The notes under the pieces are model-generated. The model searched no databases. It saw only the letters and a program-made list of their open reading frames with translations, and had not been told where the DNA came from. This document shows, in pieces, positions 16,785-25,129 of a stretch of 64,000 bases of DNA. Within the stretch, counting starts at the first letter, position 1. Each line of letters starts with the position of its first letter. The translations under genes were made by a program, and so were the position numbers. The DNA is from Haliscomenobacter sp. (lineage in GTDB: Bacteria; Bacteroidota; Bacteroidia; Chitinophagales; Saprospiraceae), in assembly GCA_016713275.1 (NCBI GenBank), contig JADJPL010000008.1, positions 62,001 through 126,000 of the forward strand, in the 5' to 3' direction.

Positions 16785-18558
16785 ATGACCATCTCCATCT
16801 TTAATTCGCTCTTCCGCACCCCGCCCCTCGCCTCCCCTCTCCCCTCCCCTCTCCCGTCCTCCGTCTCCCGTCCCGTCCACCGTCCCCCGTCCACCGTCCC
16901 CCCGTCCACCGTCCACCCTCTCCCGTCCACCGTCCACCGTTTCCCGTTTCCCGTCCACCGTCCCCCGTCCTCCCTCTACCGTCCTCCGTCCACCGTCCAC
17001 CGTTTCCCGTTTCCCGTCTCCCGTCCATCGTACTTCTTCTCCTCCTGTCCAGCGTCCTCGCCTTCGGTCAGTCCGCCCGAAAGCCCAACATCCTGTTCAT
17101 TATGTCCGACGATCACGCCTCTCAGGCCATCAGCTGTTATGGGAGCCCGCTGATCCAAACGCCCAATATCGACCGCATCGCCCGGGAAGGCATCCGCTTC
17201 GACCAAAGCTTTGTAACCAACTCCATCTGCGCCCCCAGCCGGGCAGTAATGCTAACGGGAAAATACAGCCATCTGAACGGGCTGCGCGACAACCGCGACG
17301 TATTCGACGGCGCCCAGATGACCTTCCCAAAATTGCTCCAGCAAGCCGGGTATTTCACGGCGGTGGTAGGCAAATGGCATCTCAAATCCCACCCGACCGG
17401 CTTTGACCACTGGAAAGTACTGATCGACCAGGGGGAATATTACAATCCCCGCTTGATCGACAACGGCGACACCACCTCAGCCATCGGATATACCACCGAT
17501 CTGATCACCGATTACGCGATCCAGACGCTCGAACAACGCGACCCCAACCAGCCTTTTTGCCTCCTGGTGCACCACAAAGCGCCCCACCGAAACTGGCAGC
17601 CCAACGGCAAACACCTTTCCTTGTATGAAAACCAGGACCTGCCCCTGCCCGAAACGTTTTGGGATGATTACGAGAGCCGCTCCCCCGCAGCGCGGGAGCA
17701 GGATATGCGGATCGGGAATATGTTCCTCTCCTACGATCTCAAACTCTTTCCCGGAGATTACCCCGAAGAGACCGGAACCGGAGGCAACGGCGCCCCTTTG
17801 CCCGCCACCGTCAATTGGTGGCTGACCGACTACAACCGCATGACACCGGAACAGAAACAGGCCTGGGATGCCCACTACGGTCCGGTCCGGGCACAATTCC
17901 GCGAAAATCCGCCTACCGGAAAAGCCCTGACCGAATGGATGTACCAACGCTATATCAAAGACTACCTGCGCTGCGTCGCGTCGGTTGACGAAAACATCGG
18001 CCGCCTGCTCGACTACCTCGATCAGAAAGGACTCGCCGAAAACACCCTGATCGTCTATACCAGCGATCAGGGGTTCTACCTCGGAGAGCACGGATGGTAC
18101 GATAAACGGTTTATGTACGAGCCTTCGTTTACCACACCCCTGGTCATGCGCTATCCCAAAGCCATTCCCGCCGGAAAATTTCCCGCCAGATGGCCCTCAA
18201 TCTCGATCTCGCCCCTACCTTCCTGACCCTGGCAGGCATTGCCCCTCCTGCCGATATGCAGGGCCTGCCGCTTCAAAACGTATGGACCCGAAACAAAGCC
18301 AAAAACTGGCGTAACTCCGTGTACTACCACTACTACGAATATCCCCACGGATGGCACCAGGTGAAAAAACACTACGGCGTCCGCACCGAACGCTACAAAC
18401 TCATTCATTTTTACGATGATATCGACGCCTGGGAACTCTACGACCTCAAAAAAGACCCCAACGAGCTCCATAACCTGATCGACAACCCAAAACAACAAAA
18501 CCGAATCCTAACTCTAAAAGCCGAACTGAATAACCTCAGGGCCCAATATCGGGTTTAG
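16785..18558 (+). CDS. Secreted sulfatase (S1 family) with a repeat array in its 5' end and a frameshift near 18180
   Basis: The body carries ARKPNILFIMSDDHASQAIS with the metal-binding Asp pair, and CAPSR, the C-x-P-x-R motif whose Cys becomes formylglycine. GKWHLKSHPTGFDHW and YTSDQGFYLGEHGWYDKR follow. A signal core (IVLLLLLSSVLAFGQ) is read from 17027. The only plausible start, ATG 16785, is out of phase with it: the 242-bp interval holds a tandem array, and one more 7-bp unit would restore frame. A second break near 18179-18181 (one T short) separates the C-terminal part (MALNLDLAPTFLTLAGI ... DLKKDPNELHNL). The enzyme removes sulfate esters from glycans outside the cytoplasm and needs a maturase, not seen here. 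Confidence 0.85.
16815..17026. repeat. CCGTCCA-type heptamer array inside the sulfatase 5' region
   Basis: Variants of CCGTCCA, CCGTCCC, TCTCCCG and TTTCCCG follow each other with mostly 7-bp spacing for about 210 bp. Read through, they give Pro/Ser/Arg-rich 7-residue repeats. The tract lies between ATG 16785 and the signal-peptide core. Copy-number change by slippage would alter the reading frame. Confidence 0.85.
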
Positions 18559-18559
18559 A

Positions 18560-18735
18560 AATTGCGAGGTTGCGAGGTTGCGAAGTTGCGCGGTTGCGAG
18601 GTTGAGGTTGCGAAGTTGCGCGGTTGCGAGGTTGCGAGGTTGCGAAGTTGCGAAGGTTGCGAAGTTGCGAAGTTGCGAAGTTGCGAAGTTGCGAGGTTGC
18701 GAGGTTGCGAAGTTGCGAGGTAAGGGGTTGCGGTT
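18560..18735. repeat. GTTGCGAG/GTTGCGAA octamer array
   Basis: About 20 head-to-tail units of the octamer GTTGCGAG or GTTGCGAA, starting directly at the sulfatase stop codon. The same word forms the array at 63410-63548 beside an unrelated gene. Confidence 0.9.
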
Positions 18736-18777
18736 GAGACTGTTCAATATTACCCTGGTTCGAAGCTCCACAACTTC

Positions 18778-19055
18778 GTAAATCAAACTTCGTAAATCGT
18801 ACTTCGTAAATCGTACTTCGTAAATCGTACCTCGTAAACCGTACATCGTAAACCGTAAACCGTAAACCGTAAACCGTACATCGTACCCCGTACATCGTAA
18901 ACCGTAAACCGTAAACCGTAAACCGTATATCGTACCCCGTACATCGTCGTAAACCGTAAACCGTAAAACCGTAAACCGTACATCGTAAACCGTACATCGT
19001 AAACCGTAAACCGTAAACCGTAAATCGTAAACCGTAAACCGTAAACCGTACCTCC
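18778..19055. repeat. AAACCGT / ACTTCGTAAATCGT array
   Basis: Units CGTAAATCGTACTT grade into perfect AAACCGT heptamers (several uninterrupted runs), with CATCGTA interruptions. The array ends 4 bp before the start codon of the CPBP protease gene, so the latter's promoter must lie within or beyond the array. Confidence 0.9.
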
Positions 19056-19059
19056 AAAA

Positions 19060-19770
19060 ATGCCGCCGGACGATCAACCTACTATTTTTGCGCTTTCTAC
19101 GGCGCTGGCAGGATTTCTGACCTACCATTTCCTGGCCCAATCCCACGGACTTCGCCATTGGATCCGAAAAAGGTCGGCCAGAGGGAGGCTCTCTCCAAAC
19201 CGGATCTTTGCCCAGCGTTTGTTGGGTATCCTTTTTCTTGGGCTGCTGCCTTTTGGCGTTACCTGGCTATTTCAGACCCGCGACCCGGACCTGATCGGGC
19301 TGGGCAAAGGGGATTTGTCCCAATCGCTCCGGGCTACCGCACTGCTCTCTGTAGTCATCGTTCTGATCACGTTTTTCAATGCGCGAAAGGAAAGCAACCT
19401 GGACATGTATCCGCAGATCCGGGTGAAGGAGTGGTCGTGGAGGCTGGTGTTTTGGAGTAGCCTGACCTGGACGCTTTACCTCCTGGCGTATGAATTTTTG
19501 TTCCGGGGCCTATTGTTTTTCCTGGTGCTTCATGCCGAAGGTTTTGCAGTTGCAACGGCAATTAACGTGGCGGTCTATGCGCTGGCTCACCTCCCGAAAG
19601 GCGAAAAAGAAACCCTTGGGGCAATTCCTTTGGGATTCGTCCTTTGCTGGTTTACCTTTGCCACCGGTTCCATCTGGCTGGCGGTCACGGTCCACGTGGT
19701 TATGGCCTTAAGCAACGAATGGTTGTCGATTTATTATCATCCTGAAATGCGCATAAAAAAAGCGGCTTGA
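19060..19770 (+). CDS. CPBP-family intramembrane glutamic protease
   Basis: 236 residues with about six membrane helices. The family motif is visible in order: EFLFRGLLFFLVL (E-x3-R with preceding acid), AINVAVYALAHLPKGEKETL (conserved His), and a last helix WLAVTVHVVMALSNEW with a second His and Asn. These proteases cut prenylated or other membrane substrates, or act in bacteriocin self-immunity and sensing; the substrate here is unknown. The stop codon is 1 bp from the next gene's ATG, indicating co-transcription with the epimerase. Confidence 0.9.
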   Translation: MPPDDQPTIFALSTALAGFLTYHFLAQSHGLRHWIRKRSARGRLSPNRIFAQRLLGILFLGLLPFGVTWLFQTRDPDLIGLGKGDLSQSLRATALLSVVIVLITFFNARKESNLDMYPQIRVKEWSWRLVFWSSLTWTLYLLAYEFLFRGLLFFLVLHAEGFAVATAINVAVYALAHLPKGEKETLGAIPLGFVLCWFTFATGSIWLAVTVHVVMALSNEWLSIYYHPEMRIKKAA

Positions 19771-19771
19771 T

Positions 19772-20772
19772 ATGCGGGTGTTTCTCACAGGCGTCACGGG
19801 TTTTGTAGGCGCCGCGCTGGCGCGCGAGTTGGCAGGCAGGGGAGTCCAGGTCTCCGCACTGATGCGCTCGCCGGCAAAAGGCAACGAGCTAAAGGGTGTT
19901 CCCATTCGCCTCATCCAGGGCGATGTGCTGGATTTGCAAGCGCTCGAACAGGGAATGCACGGTTGCGATGCCGTGTACCACCTGGCCGCTCAGGCGGGCG
20001 TCTGGAGCAAAGATTCCGGCGCGTTTGACCGGGTGAACGTGGAGGGAACCCGCCGTGTGCTGGACGCAGCAGTCAAAACCGGCGTTCAACGGTTGGTCTT
20101 TACCTCTACCGGCGGCGTGATGGGCCGTCTCCTGGGCAAGGTATTGCCGTGCACGAAACCACCAACCCCAATCCCATAATGGCTTCCGCCTATGAACGGT
20201 CCAAAGCAGCGGCAGAAAGCCTGGCTTTCTCCTACCTGAAACAGGGGCTGGACGTCGTCGTCGTCAACCCAACCCGGATATACGGGCCAGGTCCGCTCAA
20301 CGAAAGCAACTCCGTGGCGAAACTGGCCGATCAGTTCCGCCGGGGAACCTGGCGGATCATCCCGGGCAACGGCGAAAGCATTGGTAATTACGTCTACCTC
20401 GACGATGTCGTGCAAGGCCATATCTCAGCCATGGAAAAAGGAATTTCCGGAGAACGATATATCCTCGGCGGTGAAAACGCGTCGTACAACCAACTGTTCG
20501 ATCTGCTTCGCGAACTCACCGGTCAACGCCAGGCATTGCTCCCGCTCCCCCTGCCGGTCATGATGCTCTTTGCGGGATGGGAGCATGCTATGGCCCAACT
20601 GTTCGGTAAAAAACCGCTGATCGTCCCGGAGTTCGTTCGCAAATTGGCTCAAAATTGGCCCATGAGCAGCGAAAAAGCCCAGACGGCCCTTGGATATCAG
20701 ATTACGCCCCTCCGGCAAGGGATGAGCCGGACGCTGGAGTGGCTTGAGAAGGGAGCAGGGAGCAGGGATTAG
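19772..20772 (+). CDS. NAD(P)-dependent epimerase/dehydratase (extended SDR), frameshift near 20122
   Basis: The first frame starts MRVFLTGVTGFVGAALAREL (Rossmann T-G-x-x-G-F-x-G) and proceeds through AVYHLAAQAGV to RLVFTSTGGVMG. There the G-run 20122-20124 is one base short. The continuation GQGIAVHETTNP joins the second frame with SAYERSKAAAE (catalytic Y-x3-K) and VVNPTRIYGPG. The total is about 333 residues. It resembles dihydroflavonol-4-reductase/hopanoid-associated sugar epimerase types; the substrate is unknown. The last residues (EKGAGSRD) come from a GGAGCAG repeat array. Confidence 0.88.
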
Positions 20773-20830
20773 GGAGCAGAACTGCTCCCTGCTTCCTTAC
20801 TCCCTGCTCCCTTAATCCCTGCTCCCTAAA
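20750..20830. repeat. GGGAGCA heptamer array with inverted arm
   Basis: GGGAGCAGGGAGCAGGGATT is followed by complementary CTGCTCCCTGCTTCC/CTCCCTGCTCCC words, so the tract forms a strong hairpin. Its left arm encodes the last residues and stop codon of the epimerase. Confidence 0.85.
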
Positions 20831-20843
20831 ATCATCAACCCAC

Positions 20844-21659
20844 ATGAAAAACCACGCAGCCCTCATCACCGGCGCTTCCGGCGGGATCGGATTCGAGATA
20901 GCCAAATTGCTGGCGCCAGACCATAGCCACCTCGTTCTCGCCGACATCCGGGAAGACGCTTTGGAAAAGGCAGGTCACGCCATCCGGTCGCTGGCGCCGG
21001 ATTGCGAAGTCATCCCATTGGTTCTGGATCTCGCCCAGATCGGGGCGGCGGAACACGTGTTTTCCCATCCCCGCCTCCGGGAACTCGAAATCAGCACCCT
21101 GGTCAACAACGCCGGGTTTGGAACCTTTGGGTTGTTCCAGGAAACGGATTGGGAAAAAGAAAGCCGGATGCTCCAACTCCATGTCCTGACCCTCACGCAT
21201 TTGACCAAGCTCGTCCTTCCCGGAATGATCGCCCGAAAACAGGGACGGATACTCAACGTCGCCTCGGTGGCTGGTTTTCAGCCCAGTCCGCTCATGGCGG
21301 TGTACAATGCCAGCAAAGCGTATGTCCTTTCCTTTTCTGAAGCCCTGGCAAATGAAGTCAAGGGAACGGGGGTAAGCGTTACGGTGCTCTGCCCTGGCCT
21401 GACGCCGACCGGCTTTCAAGCGGGTGTAGGGGTGGGTAAACCCGAAATGACCGCCAATAAATGGATCAGTTCTTCCGCCGATTTTGTTGGCAGGAAAGCC
21501 ATTACCGATTTGAAAAAAGGAAAAACGATTTCCATCCCCGGACGGATCAATTACCTCCTGGCCAACGCCCACCGCTTTCTTCCCCGAAATACCGTTACGG
21601 CCATGGTCCGGAAGGTGCAGGAGAAAAACCGGAGCTTTCTCAAAAAGGGCCCTGATTAG
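20844..21659 (+). CDS. Classical SDR-family oxidoreductase
   Basis: 271 residues. The cofactor site is LITGASGGIGFEIAKLLA (T-G-x3-G-x-G), NNAGFG follows, the catalytic Ser is in ILNVASVAGF, Tyr-x3-Lys is VYNASKAYV, and the PG motif is LCPGLTPTGF. An Asp after strand 2 (LVLADIREDA) hints at NAD preference. The substrate is unknown; the sequence pattern resembles short-chain dehydrogenases of the DltE/YqjQ kind. The stop codon overlaps the first bases of a family A repeat element. It is one of four Rossmann oxidoreductases between 19.7 and 24.2 kb. Confidence 0.93.
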   Translation: MKNHAALITGASGGIGFEIAKLLAPDHSHLVLADIREDALEKAGHAIRSLAPDCEVIPLVLDLAQIGAAEHVFSHPRLRELEISTLVNNAGFGTFGLFQETDWEKESRMLQLHVLTLTHLTKLVLPGMIARKQGRILNVASVAGFQPSPLMAVYNASKAYVLSFSEALANEVKGTGVSVTVLCPGLTPTGFQAGVGVGKPEMTANKWISSSADFVGRKAITDLKKGKTISIPGRINYLLANAHRFLPRNTVTAMVRKVQEKNRSFLKKGPD

Positions 21660-22188
21660 AAGCTATCTCAAAACCCTTTTCAGGGTGTGGGCGGCATTCC
21701 TTAACCCCATGGCAAAAGCTGGCGAAGCACTTTCCCCCTTTGAAGCTAATCTTGTAGTGTTTTTCATAACTAACGGCTTGTCTCTGAATTGCCCTCCGCA
21801 GCCCGGAGCCTGGAAGCGCCGCCGGTCCCGTTCGAAGAACGGGATCGCCTTATGGGGTCAACCGCTTGGAATGCAGGATAAACGCAACGTCCGGTGTTCA
21901 AAGCGGTTGAAGCCCATAGAGCGAAGGCGTTTCCCACGGAGCGGTAGGGCGTAGGAGCGCCCTTTTTTTGGTTCTTTTTTTGGGCGAGCAAAAAAAGAAC
22001 ATACCCCGAGGCCGGGGGCAAAACGGAAGCTGGACTTCACCAAACCATGGTTTAGGAAAAAACCCTACAAGATTAGCTTTGAAGGGGGCTAGGGGGATGA
22101 AACTTCCGAATGCTGGGGATAGGTTTCATCCCCCCGACCCCCTTCAAAGGGGGAGAACACCATATCCTATAGTTTTGAAATAGCTTCT
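21658..22188. repeat. Family A intergenic element, copy 2, split by an insertion
   Basis: Outer ends AGAAGCTATCTCAAAA and TTTTGAAATAGCTTCT, with the same internal order as copy 1 (CCCTTTTCAGGGTG, ATGGCAAA, CCCCCTTTGAA ... GGGGG, GGATGAAAC, TTTCATCCCCCCGACCCC). The palindrome is interrupted exactly at TTTGAA by the 333-bp element at 21745-22077. It fills the gap between two convergent genes. Confidence 0.82.
21745..22077. mobile_element. MITE-like insertion, 333 bp, with 13-bp inverted ends and TTTGAA duplication
   Basis: The element starts GCTAATCTTGTAG and ends CTACAAGATTAGC; the ends extend to about 20 bp with one mismatch. TTTGAA occurs on both sides (21739-21744 and 22078-22083), while the uninterrupted family A copy at 1021 has it once. 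Inside are strong hairpins: CCCGTTCGAAGAACGGG, and GTTCTTTTTTT paired with AAAAAAAGAAC. No transposase frame is present, so it must move in trans. Confidence 0.8.
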
Positions 22189-22253
22189 AGTGTTCTTGTA
22201 AAAACAAACGGCAGGTATCCCGAATAGAAGTCTCTATTGGGATAAACGAAAAA

Positions 22254-23213
22254 TCAAGGTGCCGGACAATCTTTTCGTTCGAAAAAATACTGCTTTCGCG
22301 CGGACGCCAAGGTAGCCCGGGTAATCTCCGGCCCTTTCCCCTTCATCCGGCTTTGTAGCCAGTCTGCCCGCCAGGCAATCGCTCCCAGCAAAGGGGAAAC
22401 CGGTATGGACGGTTTCTTTTTGCCCAAATATTCCGCAATCCAATCGAAAACCTGCTTAAAGGACTGGTTTTCCGCCACTACGACATACCGTTCCCCGGAA
22501 ACCGAATGGTTTGTCAAGGTAAGCGCGGCCCGGGCCACATCCCGCACATCGACAAAAGCGTTCGAGCCGGACGAATAAAAAGGAAATCCCTTCCAGATCG
22601 TTCCAAACAACTTGGAGCTGCTGCGGGACCAGTCGCCCGGGCCGATCACGATAGTTGGGTTCAGAATCACGCAGTTCAACCCCTGGTCCACTCCCTTCCA
22701 GACCTCTTGCTCCGCTTCGTATTTGCTCATGGCATAGTCGGATTCATCACCCAAAAGGCGCCACGGGGTTTCTTCGTGGATCTTCTCCGCTACCAGTTCC
22801 CCGTCCGAAGGTTTGCCCAACGTAGCCGCCGAACTGATGTAGCACAATTTCTCGACTCCTGCTTTCAGGCAATAATCGACGATAGCGGCGGTTCCCCCTG
22901 CGTTGGCATGAAATAACGCCTTCCGGTCACGCGGATCAAAAGAGACCATGCCTGCCGAGTGGTACACCTGCCGGGCGTCGCCGATAGCCGCAGCCAGGGA
23001 GGCCGGATCGTTCAGGCTTCCATCCACCCAATGGATACGGGAAAACACGGCGTCCGCGTCTGGGTGGTAATATCCGAGTACTTTGCGCACCGTAGCCAGG
23101 TCGCTGCCCGGCCTTTTCAGGGCTCGGACGGAAACTCCTTTTTCCAGCAGGGCAGAAAGGATATGCGCACCAATCAATCCGGTGCCGCCGGTGATGAAAA
23201 CGGGATTGGACAT
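22254..23213 (-). CDS. NAD(P)-dependent extended SDR (epimerase/reductase-like)
   Basis: 319 residues. Rossmann start PVFITGGTGLIGAHILSALL, VYHSAGMVSFDPRDR, LCYISSAATLG (Ser), DYAMSKYEAEQEVW (Y-x3-K) and ILNPTIVIGPGDW. This resembles the dihydroflavonol/cinnamoyl reductase-like branch, also seen in 3-beta-HSD-like enzymes; the substrate is unknown. It is convergent with the SDR at 20844, the split family A element lying between. Upstream, a GTTAGAG array separates it from another SDR in the same orientation. Confidence 0.92.
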   Translation of the reverse strand: MSNPVFITGGTGLIGAHILSALLEKGVSVRALKRPGSDLATVRKVLGYYHPDADAVFSRIHWVDGSLNDPASLAAAIGDARQVYHSAGMVSFDPRDRKALFHANAGGTAAIVDYCLKAGVEKLCYISSAATLGKPSDGELVAEKIHEETPWRLLGDESDYAMSKYEAEQEVWKGVDQGLNCVILNPTIVIGPGDWSRSSSKLFGTIWKGFPFYSSGSNAFVDVRDVARAALTLTNHSVSGERYVVVAENQSFKQVFDWIAEYLGKKKPSIPVSPLLGAIAWRADWLQSRMKGKGPEITRATLASARKQYFFERKDCPAP

Positions 23214-23217
23214 GGTA

Positions 23218-23306
23218 GAGGTTAGAGGTTAGAGGTTAGAGGTTAGAGGTGGTGGGTGGTGGGTGGGGGGTGGGGTAAGTGGGGTGAGTGGGTGAGTGGG
23301 GGTTAG
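23218..23306. repeat. GTTAGAG heptamer array grading into GGTGGTG words
   Basis: Four perfect GTTAGAG units are followed by GTGGTGGGTGGTGGGTGG and GTGAGTGGGTGAGTGGGG. It starts 5 bp upstream of the minus-strand epimerase start and runs into the stop region of the neighbouring SDR. Confidence 0.88.
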
Positions 23307-24142
23307 TGGTTGGAATTTTGATGGGAGACCGCGGAGAGGGAAACTGCACCGGGGTCGGCGGGCGCCTCCATTTCCTTGTAAAACCGGCGGGATAAAAAGG
23401 GGAGCAGAAATTTAGTTGGAAAGAGGATCAGCAGAAGCCAGTTCAGTTTATTTGCCATGCCGGGAATGATGACGGAGCGTTTCCTCAGCGTCTGCTCCAG
23501 GGATATCCGGGCAACTTCCTCCGGGTATAAGAGCATCATCCGACCGAGCCAGCCTTGTTTTTTAATGCGGCTATTCACGGAAGCGTTCGTGGCTATGGGC
23601 CCCGGAAGAACCACGCTGACATGGGTATTCGTCCCCTTCAACTCCTGATACAAGCCCCTGGAAAACGAATAGACAAAGGCCTTGGAGGCTGGGTAAACCA
23701 TCTTATTTGCTACCGGGCTCAGCGCAATAATGCTGGAGACGTTGAGAACATAGGATTGCGGGTGCGATTGCAATTCCGGCAGCAAAGAGCAGGTAAGCAG
23801 GCTCGTGGCGAGGACGTTCAGGCGCAGCATAGCGTCCACCAGGGAGATCGGCGCATGGAAAATAGACCGGGTACCCCCGATACCTGCGTTGTTGATCAGG
23901 AAATTCACCCGATAGTTTCCCAACACCCAGGAAACCAAATCCTCCACGCTCTTTTCCTGCGTCAGGTCGGTTTCATAAAAAACCGCCTGCACGCCATAGG
24001 TTTGAGTGATTTCCTGGCAGAGCATGTCCAGGTTTTCCCCGGGCAAAGCCGCCAGGATCAGGTTCATTCCCTTTGCTGCACAATCGAATGCAAACGCTCT
24101 TCCCAAACCGGTGCTGGCGCCGGTGATCAGGGTAAATACCAT
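23303..24142 (-). CDS. SDR-family NAD(P)-dependent oxidoreductase
   Basis: 279 residues. Cofactor motif LITGASTGLGRAFAFDCA, FLINNAGIGG, Ser in YVLNVSSIIALSP, Tyr-x3-Lys in VYPASKAFVYSFSRGL and VVLPGPIATN. A hydrophobic C-terminal stretch (MANKLNWLLLILFPTKFLLP) suggests membrane association, as in some steroid/ketoacyl SDRs. The substrate is unknown. The final residues and stop (…HQNSNH) read into the adjacent repeat array. Confidence 0.92.
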   Translation of the reverse strand: MVFTLITGASTGLGRAFAFDCAAKGMNLILAALPGENLDMLCQEITQTYGVQAVFYETDLTQEKSVEDLVSWVLGNYRVNFLINNAGIGGTRSIFHAPISLVDAMLRLNVLATSLLTCSLLPELQSHPQSYVLNVSSIIALSPVANKMVYPASKAFVYSFSRGLYQELKGTNTHVSVVLPGPIATNASVNSRIKKQGWLGRMMLLYPEEVARISLEQTLRKRSVIIPGMANKLNWLLLILFPTKFLLPFLSRRFYKEMEAPADPGAVSLSAVSHQNSNH

Positions 24143-24337
24143 CTTTTGGTTGCTTAGGATCAGGAATAAGACAAGAGCGACCGCTCCACGAATACCTAAT
24201 CTGGTTATGGGCCGCGTTTTACTCCAAAAATGGGTTGAGGGGGAAAGTTAAAGGCTTTTGCCGAGATTTGCCCATTTTTCGTTTCAGCCTTTATTTTATA
24301 ACGCTATTTCCTCAACTCTATTCTTTCTCCCGTCCAC

Positions 24338-24471
24338 CCCCTGCTCGCCGAAATCCTCAGATTTCCCCTGCTCGCCGAAATCCTCAGATTTCCCCTGCTC
24401 GCCGAAATCCCCCCTGCTCGCCGAAATCCTCAGATTTCGTGCGGAACTATCCGCCGGTCCCCTGACCGGCG
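24338..24471. repeat. Family C: four 27-bp units plus conserved hairpin tail
   Basis: CCCCTGCTCGCCGAAATCCT-CAGATTT repeats at 24338, 24365, 24392 (shortened) and 24411, each with the palindrome GAAATC-CTCA-GATTTC. The tail contains GCGGAACTATCCGCCGGTCC then CCTGACCGGCG, a hairpin. Related tails occur at 55322-55402 and 56311-56400. Confidence 0.85.
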
Positions 24472-24493
24472 TAATCTAAGTCAAGGTTCACTC

Positions 24494-24592
24494 ATCTCCC
24501 GTCCCCCGTCCACCCTCTTCCGTCCCCGTCCCCCGTCCCCCGTCAACCGTCAACCGTCAACCGTCAACCGTCTCCCCTCTCCCTTCCCAAAT
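24494..24592. repeat. CCCGTCC / TCAACCG heptamer array
   Basis: CCCGTCC-type words are followed by several perfect TCAACCG heptamers, then TCTCCCC. The right end supplies the last codons (Arg-Gly-Asp-Gly) and stop of the DinB gene on the minus strand. Confidence 0.88.
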
Positions 24593-25103
24593 ACCGCGCT
24601 TCAAAAACCTGCTGGTGATGAAGCTGGTGCCCGAGGATGATATACCCCAAAGCCCGGGCGGTACACGGATGTTGATTAACCGTCCCCTGGTAGTCCAGGG
24701 AATCTTCGTCTAAATGCCGGAACAAGTGGATCGTCGATCGGCGGATCAGCTCGTATTCCTCCAGAATATCCGTCATGTCCCTGGAATCTGCATTCATATG
24801 AAGGGCGTAGAGGTTCTCGTCAAACCCGGGGAGCGACTGGGTTTCGCGGCGTGCCAGGCAGAGGGCACGGTAGGCGAACACCCGTTCGGCGTCCATCAGG
24901 TGGATCAGAATCTCTTTCAAGCTCCACTTTTCGGGAGCATACCGGTAAGCATGCATGGCAAGGTCCAAAGGCGCTATCATAGCGCGCAGGGAATCCCATG
25001 CGGACTCCAGGCCGGAAAGAAGATCATTCGTTTTGGCCTTCCCCACATACGTTTCGTAAAAAGCGGCATAATCGCCAGAGCCAGGCGGTCCTATCCTATT
25101 CAT
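24564..25103 (-). CDS. DinB-family protein
   Basis: 179 residues forming the DinB four-helix bundle: AWDSLRAMIAPLDLAMHAYR, WSLKEILIHLMDAERVFAYR and LGYIILGHQLHHQQVFEARY. The metal-binding His of the family are visible in LIHLMD and GHQLHHQQ. DinB proteins are metal-dependent, often acting as thiol-dependent transferases (bacillithiol S-transferase type); the actual substrate is unknown. This is compatible with the YtxJ-like protein at 3990. The C-terminus runs into a heptamer array. Confidence 0.9.
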   Translation of the reverse strand: MNRIGPPGSGDYAAFYETYVGKAKTNDLLSGLESAWDSLRAMIAPLDLAMHAYRYAPEKWSLKEILIHLMDAERVFAYRALCLARRETQSLPGFDENLYALHMNADSRDMTDILEEYELIRRSTIHLFRHLDEDSLDYQGTVNQHPCTARALGYIILGHQLHHQQVFEARYLGRERGDG

Positions 25104-25129
25104 ACAATAAAGAGTGGTTTGTCGAACAA

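Noticed and set aside
16718..17028. Minus-strand frames encoding Gly/Arg/Asp/Trp repeats
   Set aside because: These are translations of the heptamer array in three frames, with no start context or family.
18560..19055. Possible CRISPR or replication-origin iterons
   Set aside because: Units are 7-8 bp, contiguous and degenerate, with no Rep or DnaA gene nearby; the same words occur at unrelated loci.
21685..21954. 89-codon frame crossing into the MITE-like element
   Set aside because: It crosses the insertion boundary and several hairpins and has no protein-like pattern.
24338..24437. Possible CRISPR array (27-bp repeats)
   Set aside because: Units are directly adjacent with no spacers, and no cas genes are present.
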